DNA of 64,000 bases from assembly GCA_964555645.1 (NCBI GenBank), contig CAZKTA010000004.1, positions 124,001-188,000 of the forward strand. Reading direction: 5' to 3'. The position numbers and the translations under genes are program-made. Every line of letters starts with the position of its first letter. The stretch's first letter is position 1. Below are positions 8,917 through 16,382 of this stretch, piece after piece. This DNA is from DTLC01 sp964555645 (GTDB lineage: Bacteria; Verrucomicrobiota; Verrucomicrobiia; Limisphaerales; DTLC01). The notes under the pieces are model-generated. The model saw nothing but the letters and a program-made list of their open reading frames with translations. It did no database searches and was not told the DNA's origin.

Positions 8917-9786
8917 ATGTTTGTTGCCTACGAAGGATTCGATTACACTGTGGGGGTGAGTCTCGGCGGCCAAAACGGTGGCATTGGCTGGAAAGCACCT
9001 TGGCTGACAGGCACAGGCTGGGACCTGGCTACGAATGCGGCAGGTAGCATCAACTATATTGATAGTTACGGAAACCAACTTTTAACAAGCGGTAACAGCG
9101 TGTTGGTCGGTAGCTATAGTGGCACAGCGTCAAAACCGGCTCGCACATTTGCCAACTTTAATTCCGACGGCACAAACTTTCTTTCGGGCGGTACTTACTG
9201 GATCAGCTTTCTCGCGCAACGCGTTGGCCCAAAGTACGATACGCCACCTGTATGGGGACGGCAGGCTAATTTTGGGTTGTTTGCCAACGCCGTTAATTCG
9301 GATGGCACAGAGCGGTTTGATGTAGGTCGTCCGAACAGAAACAGTTTTACCGGTACGCCTTATGATACTTGGTCAACGTGGCATGCAAACGGGTTTGTAA
9401 ATAACGGGGCTGGGTATGCTAAGCCGTCAAATTACCCGCTCGAAGACGTGACTTTCGTTCTGATTCGAATTGACACCGACAATGACCCGAGCACTGGCGA
9501 CAGTGCTTATGTATGGTTTAATTGGCCGGACCTTTTGAGCGAGCCGAGCACAAGTTCGGCCGTATTAAGTGATATAGGCGAGGTTGACCTTACCCGAATC
9601 AACCAGATTCGCATCCACTGCAACGGTTATTCAGGCGTTAACACAAACGCATGGCTCTGGGTTGATGAAATTCGAGTTGGCACTACATTTGCCGATGTAA
9701 CACCGCTTGTACCTGAGCCATCAGCAGCGGTGTTGTCTGTGCTGGGTGGGCTAGGTTTGTTGGTATTGCGGCTCCGAAGGGAATAA
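8917..9786 (+). CDS. PEP-CTERM sorting-domain protein, damaged 5' end
   Basis: 289 residues from the internal ATG at 8917. The body is a jelly-roll-like secreted domain with 'YEGFDY' at the start and 'WVDEIRVGT' near the end. The tail is a canonical PEP-CTERM signal: VPEPS, a hydrophobic helix 'AAVLSVLGGLGLLVLRL' and basic RRE. Such tails are recognised by an exosortase at the inner membrane. The gene at 10454 is a diverged paralogue with the same landmarks in order. The frame continues upstream of 8917 through a signal-peptide-like stretch (LLFVLTSVASA, bases 8884-8916) but has no usable ATG: ATG at 8848 is followed at once by TAA. The protein may be unexported or the gene a pseudogene. Confidence 0.75.
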   Translation: MFVAYEGFDYTVGVSLGGQNGGIGWKAPWLTGTGWDLATNAAGSINYIDSYGNQLLTSGNSVLVGSYSGTASKPARTFANFNSDGTNFLSGGTYWISFLAQRVGPKYDTPPVWGRQANFGLFANAVNSDGTERFDVGRPNRNSFTGTPYDTWSTWHANGFVNNGAGYAKPSNYPLEDVTFVLIRIDTDNDPSTGDSAYVWFNWPDLLSEPSTSSAVLSDIGEVDLTRINQIRIHCNGYSGVNTNAWLWVDEIRVGTTFADVTPLVPEPSAAVLSVLGGLGLLVLRLRRE

Positions 9787-9800
9787 TTAACGTAAAACGA

Positions 9801-9853
9801 GCCCTTTCCTTCGAAAGGGCGGAGGCAAAAAACCTCCGCCCTTTGCGTTTTTT
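9801..9853 (+). terminator. Rho-independent terminator of the first PEP-CTERM gene
   Basis: A 12-base-pair stem (9814-9825 with 9833-9844, core GGGCGGAGG/CCTCCGCCC) and a seven-base loop are followed by GCG and six T. A second hairpin, GCCCTTT/AAAGGGC at 9801-9819, shares its right arm with the first stem, so the two are mutually exclusive. The same core recurs after the paralogue at 11524. Confidence 0.9.
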
Positions 9854-10365
9854 GTTAATGCTCGCGCATGTGCATGGCGCGCTAACCGCGAACATGCACT
9901 GCACCAGCAAGCTATTGTAGCACTTGAACGCGTCCGCTAACGCAAATGAGCCAATGCACCAAATTTGATCGAAAACCGCTTGGCTAGACCAGGCCATAAG
10001 TCAGCCATTTGGGTGCTAGGCTACTGCACACTTTCTATCCCGCCATTAAGGGACAGAAAACTGTTCCCTATTCGCCATACCGTTTATTTTGCAATGTGCC
10101 TGAGTTGTTCGGATCCCCAGGAACTAAAGTGCAGTTCAACCCGAAACTTGTGTGCAATCCGGCAACTAGCGTGGCAGCCTGGCCATTTGCTCAGAACATG
10201 ATTTGCTCGGTCATGGGGTGCTTAGCTGTGCGATCATGCTACGCCTGACGTAATTAGACAAGAGGTTTTGGGGCCAGTGTTATTGGTCACAGGGATTCCG
10301 GCCATTACAAAAAATCATTTGGTTTTCGAAGGTTTTCCGGCGGATGAGTTTCAAGCAAAAAGTTC
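9854..10365. other. Gene-free stretch between the PEP-CTERM paralogues
   Basis: About 510 bases. An open frame at 10009-10248 (79 codons, plus strand) has no recognisable motif, no ATG start and no ribosome-binding site, and is not called. The promoter of the next gene begins at 10366. Confidence 0.5.
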
Positions 10366-10393
10366 TTGACAACGCACCACGTTTTTGCATAAT
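10366..10393 (+). promoter_or_regulatory. Sigma-70-type promoter of the second PEP-CTERM gene
   Basis: TTGACA (10366-10371) and CATAAT (10388-10393) are separated by 16 bases: a perfect -35 and a five-of-six -10 match. It lies 60 bases before the ATG at 10454, in an AT-rich leader. This suggests housekeeping transcription and not sigma-54 control of this gene. Confidence 0.75.
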
Positions 10394-10453
10394 TAGTCCC
10401 GTTTTAGCCCAAATATATACAAACATAACAACACATAAAAATAACCCCAGCGT

Positions 10454-11500
10454 ATGTTAAAGAGCAAAATTGGTAAGTTTGTGGCGGTAGCCACAGTTGG
10501 CATTATTGTCTCGGCGGCACCATCGGCCAAGGCATTGCTTCTAGCTTACGAAGGCTTTAATTATGAGGCTGGCTCAGCCTTAACTGCAGCAGGTCTCTGG
10601 AATGGAGGCCTTGGCTTTTCAGAGTCGTGGCAGCCTAATCTGCCGAGCGGTGCCAACGGTTACAACCAGATCATTCGTGCCGGTAGCCATGTCTATATTG
10701 ACGCAAATGGGTACCAGCTTTTGACCGAAGGCAACCGGATTCTCATCACTGGTGACGGCAGTGCGGCCGGTGATAACACTGGTGGCACGCGCCATAACGC
10801 ACAGCCGCGGCGTGCTTTCAATTTCAGCCGTGGCGGCGCGGATGAAACCACATGGATAAGCTTCTTGGCAATTTGGACCCCGATGGTGCTCACACCGTGG
10901 TGGGATGCAGCAAAAGGGGAATATCTATATTACGGTCGCGGAACGAGTGTCCAATTGTTTCAGGGCACTGGGAGCGAGCGGTTGACAATTGGGACTGCAA
11001 GTCAGAATGCCGAAACTGGGGCAGTGCATCCTGAACTACCGCTAGCTCCAAACGACACTTGGCGGCTTGTTAATAGAGGTGCTGCAAATTACACAGTTGC
11101 GTCCACTGTTCATTTTACGAATCTACCGCCAAACTCCACAGCGAATTTTGTGGTTGTCCGAATAGATCACCGCGCTGGGGATGACCGTGTCAATGCGCCG
11201 GATACAGCTTACATGTGGCTGAATCCAAGTTTGACAAGTGAACCATCCATTGCTACGGCCGATGTTGTGAGTTTCGCCGGGACCCAAGGTTATGAGCGCG
11301 ATTACTGGTTTGATACGCTCCGGCTTTTTGCTGGTAGTTGGAACAGCGTGGTGGGATACGGCGCGGCTGAAATTGACGAGTTCCGGGTCGGCACCACCTA
11401 TTGGGACGTAGCGCCATTGGTGCCTGAACCATCAATGATAGCGCTTTCGATGGTAGGCGGTTTTGGCCTGTTGCTGTTGCGTTTGCGTAGGAAACAATAA
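10454..11500 (+). CDS. PEP-CTERM sorting-domain protein
   Basis: 348 residues. A signal peptide (basic start MLKSKIGK, hydrophobic core, cleavage after about 'SAKA') precedes 'LLLAYEGFNYEAG'. A beta-rich extracellular domain follows with 'TTWISFLAIW', 'NFVVVRIDHRAGDD' and 'IDEFRVGTTYWDV', landmarks shared in order with the gene at 8917. The C-terminus is a PEP-CTERM signal: VPEPS, a hydrophobic segment and RLRRKQ. Proteins of this type are exported and processed by an exosortase, often in exopolysaccharide-producing bacteria. The binding partner is unknown; a concanavalin-like fold is inference. It has its own promoter and terminator, so it is probably monocistronic. Confidence 0.9.
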   Translation: MLKSKIGKFVAVATVGIIVSAAPSAKALLLAYEGFNYEAGSALTAAGLWNGGLGFSESWQPNLPSGANGYNQIIRAGSHVYIDANGYQLLTEGNRILITGDGSAAGDNTGGTRHNAQPRRAFNFSRGGADETTWISFLAIWTPMVLTPWWDAAKGEYLYYGRGTSVQLFQGTGSERLTIGTASQNAETGAVHPELPLAPNDTWRLVNRGAANYTVASTVHFTNLPPNSTANFVVVRIDHRAGDDRVNAPDTAYMWLNPSLTSEPSIATADVVSFAGTQGYERDYWFDTLRLFAGSWNSVVGYGAAEIDEFRVGTTYWDVAPLVPEPSMIALSMVGGFGLLLLRLRRKQ

Positions 11501-11523
11501 CACTAACAGGATAGTTTGCGTTT

Positions 11524-11557
11524 AAGGGCGGAGGCAGAACCTCCGCCCTTTTTGTTT
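11524..11557 (+). terminator. Rho-independent terminator of the second PEP-CTERM gene
   Basis: An 11-base-pair stem AAGGGCGGAGG/CCTCCGCCCTT with a five-base loop is followed by a T-rich run. It lies 24 bases after the stop codon and has the same core as the terminator at 9814-9844. Confidence 0.92.
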
Positions 11558-11781
11558 TTGGGCAGAATACACGCGCAGGCTTGGTATGGGACTGATTGCA
11601 GTTTCGACGCGGTTGAACAGTGTTTTCCTTTCGCAGAAGAAGCCGCCCCCAGGACCGTCTCACTTGAGGCAGCCACCACGCAAAAAATGGTTCACCAGTA
11701 AATGCGATAGCCGATGTGCTCACTCTAACCTGCTCGATGTAAATGCAGTCTAACCAACAAAAAGTCTTGGCGCGCTCCGCG

Positions 11782-11881
11782 NNNNNNNNNNNNNNNNNNN
11801 NNNNNNNNNNNNNNNNNNNNNNNNNNNNNNNNNNNNNNNNNNNNNNNNNNNNNNNNNNNNNNNNNNNNNNNNNNNNNNNNN
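11782..11881. other. Assembly gap of 100 N
   Basis: Exactly 100 N, the usual placeholder for a gap of unknown size. It is flanked by GC-rich CGCGCTCCGCG on the left and CGCGGCCCGCG on the right, which could pair. The gap abuts repeat copy A, so a repeat or strong hairpin probably broke the assembly. The 220 bases before it (11558-11781) hold no recognisable gene. Confidence 0.98.
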
Positions 11882-12220
11882 CGCGGCCCGCGTGCGGTTT
11901 TGCGCGTCCGGGCGCAAAACATCTTCACAAACTTGGCCCCGGAACGACCAGTATGCCGTCCGGAAAGACACAGGACGCGCATGCCTGTCTGCGTGCGGGC
12001 ATGCAACGGGTAGGCGCCTCGAGCGACACTAGGGGACGGTTGTGTTCCTCGACCAGTTTTTCGGGTTTAGTGGACTAGGCAGTGTTTTGCTCTGCTGTGC
12101 ACTGAACAGTACGCACGGAGTTTGCGCCCTGGCTTTTGGCGATGATGCAATCCCAAACCGTAACTGGTAATAGGAATCGTTAACCCCGAGTTGTTCCGGT
12201 TGTTGCTTTATAGATGGCGT
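11882..12220 (+). repeat. Dispersed repeat, copy A (truncated at left by the gap)
   Basis: This stretch matches, in opposite orientation, the DNA at 49345-49690. Shared exact blocks appear in the same order: TGCGTGCGGGCATG, then CAGTTTTTCGGGTTTAGTG (12054-12072 here, 49472-49490 there), then CTTTTGGC and GCAATCCCAAACCG. Between them identity is lower, with short indels that break every reading frame, so conservation is not obviously coding. I see no transposase or terminal repeats. It could be a non-autonomous mobile element or a structured RNA. The left end is unknown because of the gap. Confidence 0.75.
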
Positions 12221-12540
12221 GCGTGTCTTTGGTTATTTTGGTGCGCTGGAGCCGATGCCGCTAAGAGTCCTTGACGCCAAAAAACGTTGGATGATCGTAC
12301 TCCGCCGCTTTACGAACATAGTCGGGCGGCTACGGCGCAGCAGTAGGCCAGCGTGAATGTATCACCTGCCTGCAATATGTGTCAGCCGCATGTTGTTCTT
12401 TGTTTGTTTACTGTGTCCTTTCTGCAGTTGAATTCGGCCAACTGCTTTTGGCCTTGAGCAAGCCGCATCGTTAAACTCAAAATGCAGGTCGGGCAAGCAC
12501 ACTGATGCCCCGCAACGTGGCGCTCGGGCGCTCGAGAAAA
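12221..12540. other. Gene-free leader before the PQQ-type protein
   Basis: About 320 bases after repeat copy A. No recognisable gene or terminator. The frame of the downstream gene opens at 12505, but that part is not signal-peptide-like. Confidence 0.45.
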
Positions 12541-13680
12541 ATGAAAGCTCAAATAAGGTACAGGTTTGTGTTTGGTATTTATGCTGCGGCGGTGCTGACA
12601 CTAGCGCAGGCTGAACCGATCAATCAGCAGCCGGGGACGGTTCTGTGGACCAACTGGGTTGGGGTGCACTATCCTGATTCGTCTCCTGCAGTTGCTCCAG
12701 ACGGCACGATCTATGTCGGGTCATGGAAAAAACGGCTTTTTGCGTTTTCGAAAGACGGTTGGCTAAAATGGACGTTCCGCACACTGAGCGAAATCAAGTC
12801 AACCCCTGCGATTGACGTGGATGGCACAATTTACTTCGGTGCGCGTGACAAGTATTTTTACGCTTTGACGCCACAGGGCAAACTTAAGTGGCGCTTTCGC
12901 ACGGGCGGTTGGGTGGATGCATCTGCTGCAATTGGCGCCAACGGGACAATCTACTTCGGTTCATGGGACAAGAAGTTTTATGCGTTGACCAGCACCGGCA
13001 AAAAACAATGGGAATTTACCACAGCCGGGCCAATTGTTTCTTCGGCTGCAATTGGTCGGGACGGCACAATCTATTTCGGGTCGCACGATGCTAACTTGTA
13101 CGCGCTCACGTCAGAGGGCCAGAAGTTATGGATTTTCAACACAGGCGGCCCAATCATCTGCTCGCCTGCAGTTGGGCCGGACGGCACAGTTGTTTTTGCT
13201 TCGGTTGATGGCAAGCTGTATGCGGTTAATGCCGATGGCTCGCTCAAATGGCAACTACGGACAGGCGGTGTGAGCGAGTCGTCGCCTGTGCTCGCGCCCG
13301 ATGGCACAATTTATTGCATTGCTACCGACCAACTGGTCTGCGTTTCACAGAACGGCATGAAAAAATGGGAGAAAAAGGTCAGTCATCATCAGTGGACAGA
13401 CTCAACGCCGGTCGTGACCGATGATGGGGGGGTGTATGTGTTCAATGGCGACGGCACAATTGTAAGCTATAGTTCAGCTGGTGCATGGCGCTGGCAAAAA
13501 TGGCTTGGTGGCAGTGGCGGTGGTGCATCGCCCGCAATTGCTGATGGTAGAACAATCTATGTAGGTTTTTGCGGCGGTAGCTTCCACGCGTTGCTCGGCA
13601 CGAACGCACTCGCCCAGGGCGGTTGGCCAATGTTCAGATACAACGTGCGCCGTACGGGTAACGTAAATGACACACAGTGA
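12541..13680 (+). CDS. Secreted PQQ-type beta-propeller repeat protein
   Basis: 379 residues from the ATG at 12541, chosen because it gives a normal signal peptide (basic MKAQIRYR, hydrophobic core, cleavage after 'TLAQA'). The rest is seven to eight tandem repeats of about 38 residues built on 'SSPAVAPDGTIYVGS...LYALTSDGKLKWRF...TGG'. This is the outer-membrane assembly BamB/PQQ-dehydrogenase type propeller blade. Enzyme residues for PQQ or metal binding are not evident, so a structural or ligand-binding role outside the cytoplasm is more likely than a dehydrogenase. It is the first of three exported proteins on the same strand and ends 216 bases before the GH127 gene. Confidence 0.85.
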   Translation: MKAQIRYRFVFGIYAAAVLTLAQAEPINQQPGTVLWTNWVGVHYPDSSPAVAPDGTIYVGSWKKRLFAFSKDGWLKWTFRTLSEIKSTPAIDVDGTIYFGARDKYFYALTPQGKLKWRFRTGGWVDASAAIGANGTIYFGSWDKKFYALTSTGKKQWEFTTAGPIVSSAAIGRDGTIYFGSHDANLYALTSEGQKLWIFNTGGPIICSPAVGPDGTVVFASVDGKLYAVNADGSLKWQLRTGGVSESSPVLAPDGTIYCIATDQLVCVSQNGMKKWEKKVSHHQWTDSTPVVTDDGGVYVFNGDGTIVSYSSAGAWRWQKWLGGSGGGASPAIADGRTIYVGFCGGSFHALLGTNALAQGGWPMFRYNVRRTGNVNDTQ

Positions 13681-13896
13681 GGACCATGGCGTTGCTGGTG
13701 AGCACAGGAGTCTTTTTTTGCCTGCCCATCACGACGCTTTGGATTTGAATTTACGCGACTTCTGGTAGCTAGCACGCAAAGCCATCAAAGCGTTGGTCTG
13801 GAATAGGCGGTGTGGGTACTTTGCTTGAGTTTCGGCGCTGTGCTTGATAGAGAAGCGGCACGTAGCGAACTCGAAATAAAAAACCTGTGTGACTTT

Positions 13897-16299
13897 ATGT
13901 CGTTGCTGAATCGAATTAGCTGCCTTCAAGTTATCGTTTTGGTGTCATTTTGCCTAGGTTCGGCTCACGGCGCCTGCCAGATCACAAATGCAATCCCTGA
14001 TACTGCACGGTCATTACCGCTGTCGGCTGTCCGGCTCACAGATGGGCCGCTTAAACATGCACAGGATTTAATCGCCAAATACCTGCTGGAGCTTGAGCCG
14101 GATCGGATGTTGGCCGGTTACAGATTGCGTGCTGGGCTCGAGCCTAAAGCACCGGCTTACGGTGGCTGGGACTCGGTCAGGGGTAAGCAACTGACCGGCC
14201 ATATTGCAGGCCACTACCTTTCAGCCGTCAGCTTGATGTATGCCGGCACAGGCGACCCACGGTTCAAGGAGCGGGCCGATTACATCGTCAAGGAGTTGAA
14301 AGAAGTACAAGACAAGCGCGGCACGGGTTACTTGGGGGCGCTTACGGACAGCAATGGCACAGACGGTGCCGTGCTGTTCGAGCAAATTGCCACAGGCGAC
14401 ATTCGCTCAAGCAGTTTCGATCTCAATGGCATGTGGTCACCCTGGTACACACTGCACAAAACATTTGCCGGACTGCGTGATGCATACCGTTACACTGGCA
14501 ACTGTACCGCACTTGAGCTTGAGATCAAATTCGCTGAATGGGCCGAACGAATCCTGTCAAAGCTCGACGATACGCAGATTCAAAGGATGCTTAACACCGA
14601 GTTTGGCGGGATGAACGAAGTATTGGCTGACCTGTATGCTGACACGGGCGACACGCGGTGGCTTGCGTTGTCGTATCGGTTCGATCATCGCGCAGTTGTC
14701 GAGCCGCTTAAACGCGGTGAAGATTGTCTGGCTGGTCTTCATGGTAACACGCAGGTGCCGAAATTGCTCGGGCACCTGGTGCGTTACGCTTACACGGGCA
14801 ATTATGGCGACGGTGCAGCAGCGCGGTTTTTCTGGGAACGCGTGGTGTATCATCACAGTTTCGCCACAGGCGGCCACGGCAAAGACGAGTACTTCGGCAC
14901 GCCTGATGAACTTAGCGAACGGATTGACGGGCGCACTGCGGAGTCGTGCAACGTGTATAACATGCTCAAGCTGACGCGCCGGTTGTTTGCTCTGCAGCCT
15001 GACATCAGATACGCAGAGTTCCACGAACGGGCCTTGTTCAATCATGTGCTTGGCTCGATTGATCCTGCGGATGGGCGGGTTTGTTATATGGTTCCGGTCG
15101 GGCGCGGTGTGCAACGCGAGTACCAGGACATGTTTAGCAGTTTCACCTGTTGCGTTGGTACAGGCATGGAAAGCCATGCGCTGCACGGGCACGGCATTTA
15201 CTACGAAGCTGGGGACAAGTTATGGGTTAACCTATACGTGTCTTCGACTGCCGAGTGGAAAGATGCTGGGGTGATACTCTGCATGGAGACAGATTTCCCC
15301 GAAGGCAACTCGGCCAAGCTGAGGTTGGCACTCAAGAAGTCCAGAAAATTTACCTTAGCATTGCGCCGGCCCTCTTGGGCTACGGACGGCTTCGCCATGA
15401 AACTCAATGGCAAGCCGGTTAAAGGCTTGCCGAAGCCGGGCTCGTACGTCGAGCTTAGGCGGCGCTGGCGCACGGGCGATACAATCGAGCTTGTGCTGCC
15501 GAAGAAGCTATGGCTTGAACGGTTAGCTGATAACCATCGCCGCGTGGCGATCATGTGGGGACCGCTTGTGCTGGCAGGCGATTTAGGGCCGGAGGCGGAC
15601 AGGCGCCTACGGCGCCGTCAGTCACAGTTTGACCCATCGGCTGTACCGGTATTCGTCGCTGCCGATAGACCAGTCACAGATTGGGTCAAGCCGATTCCAG
15701 GCAAACCGGGTATGTTCCGAACGGTTGGTGTGGGCCGTGAACACGATATTGACCTTGTGCCATTTTATCGGCTGCACCGGCGCACGTACGCGGTTTATTG
15801 GGACCTGTTCACCCCCGCTGAATGGGAGCAGCGCAAGGCTGAGGAGGCTGCAGAACGGCAACGCTTGCAAAAGCTCGAAGCGGTCACAATTGCTTACGTT
15901 CAACCCGGGGATGAAGAAGCCGAGCGAACCTTCAATTTCCAGGGACAATCGGACAGCGGGATTGAATATGTTTTAGGCCGGCCCGGTCGGCACGGGCGTA
16001 GTTGGTTTTCATTCGATGTACCGGTTGAACCGGCGCATCCGATGGCATTGGTTGTGAGCTACCACAGTGGTGCACGCCGGCGCCCGCAAAAGTTTCAAAT
16101 ACTAATTGACGGGCGGCTGCTTGCTGAGCAAGAAGTTACGGCGACAAAGCCTTCCAGATTTTATGATGTCGAGTACGTCGTGCCGAGCGAGCTGGTGGCA
16201 GGTAAAGAAAAGGTCACTGTCAGATTCGAGTCTATTGGTACGAATGATATCGCGACTGTTTTCGGCATCCGGATGGTCCGTGTAGATGCGTCCAGGTGA
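13897..16299 (+). CDS. Secreted GH127-family beta-L-arabinofuranosidase (DUF1680)
   Basis: 800 residues from the ATG at 13897, which gives a signal peptide ending near 'GSAHG'; a longer frame upstream adds a non-conserved stretch. The (alpha/alpha)6 catalytic domain carries the GH127 zinc-thiolate centre: 'ESC' (Glu349, Cys351) and the paired cysteines Cys418-Cys419 in 'FTCCVGTGMESH'. In the characterised Bifidobacterium HypBA1 the equivalent residues bind Zn2+ and supply the cysteine nucleophile. Family members release beta-L-arabinofuranose from hydroxyproline-linked arabino-oligosaccharides of plant extensins. A beta-rich C-terminal part (about 630-800) may bind carbohydrate. The S9 peptidase gene follows 83 bases downstream, which suggests joint action on hydroxyproline-rich glycoproteins (inference). 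Confidence 0.9.
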   Translation: MSLLNRISCLQVIVLVSFCLGSAHGACQITNAIPDTARSLPLSAVRLTDGPLKHAQDLIAKYLLELEPDRMLAGYRLRAGLEPKAPAYGGWDSVRGKQLTGHIAGHYLSAVSLMYAGTGDPRFKERADYIVKELKEVQDKRGTGYLGALTDSNGTDGAVLFEQIATGDIRSSSFDLNGMWSPWYTLHKTFAGLRDAYRYTGNCTALELEIKFAEWAERILSKLDDTQIQRMLNTEFGGMNEVLADLYADTGDTRWLALSYRFDHRAVVEPLKRGEDCLAGLHGNTQVPKLLGHLVRYAYTGNYGDGAAARFFWERVVYHHSFATGGHGKDEYFGTPDELSERIDGRTAESCNVYNMLKLTRRLFALQPDIRYAEFHERALFNHVLGSIDPADGRVCYMVPVGRGVQREYQDMFSSFTCCVGTGMESHALHGHGIYYEAGDKLWVNLYVSSTAEWKDAGVILCMETDFPEGNSAKLRLALKKSRKFTLALRRPSWATDGFAMKLNGKPVKGLPKPGSYVELRRRWRTGDTIELVLPKKLWLERLADNHRRVAIMWGPLVLAGDLGPEADRRLRRRQSQFDPSAVPVFVAADRPVTDWVKPIPGKPGMFRTVGVGREHDIDLVPFYRLHRRTYAVYWDLFTPAEWEQRKAEEAAERQRLQKLEAVTIAYVQPGDEEAERTFNFQGQSDSGIEYVLGRPGRHGRSWFSFDVPVEPAHPMALVVSYHSGARRRPQKFQILIDGRLLAEQEVTATKPSRFYDVEYVVPSELVAGKEKVTVRFESIGTNDIATVFGIRMVRVDASR

Positions 16300-16382
16300 T
16301 CGCGCCGCTGGTGAATTGTATGGCCTTATTGACATTCACTCCACGAACATTCACTGCACGAGACAAACATTGAGCAGTCAAC

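Noticed and set aside
10009..10248. 79-codon plus-strand frame between the PEP-CTERM genes
   Set aside because: No ATG start, no ribosome-binding site and no motif; the composition is not clearly coding.
13729..13929. Minus-strand frame with 'ALMALRASYQKSRKFKSK' opposite the GH127 5' end
   Set aside because: Looks somewhat protein-like, but it overlaps the signal-peptide region of a well-supported gene and I recognise no family. Left unresolved.
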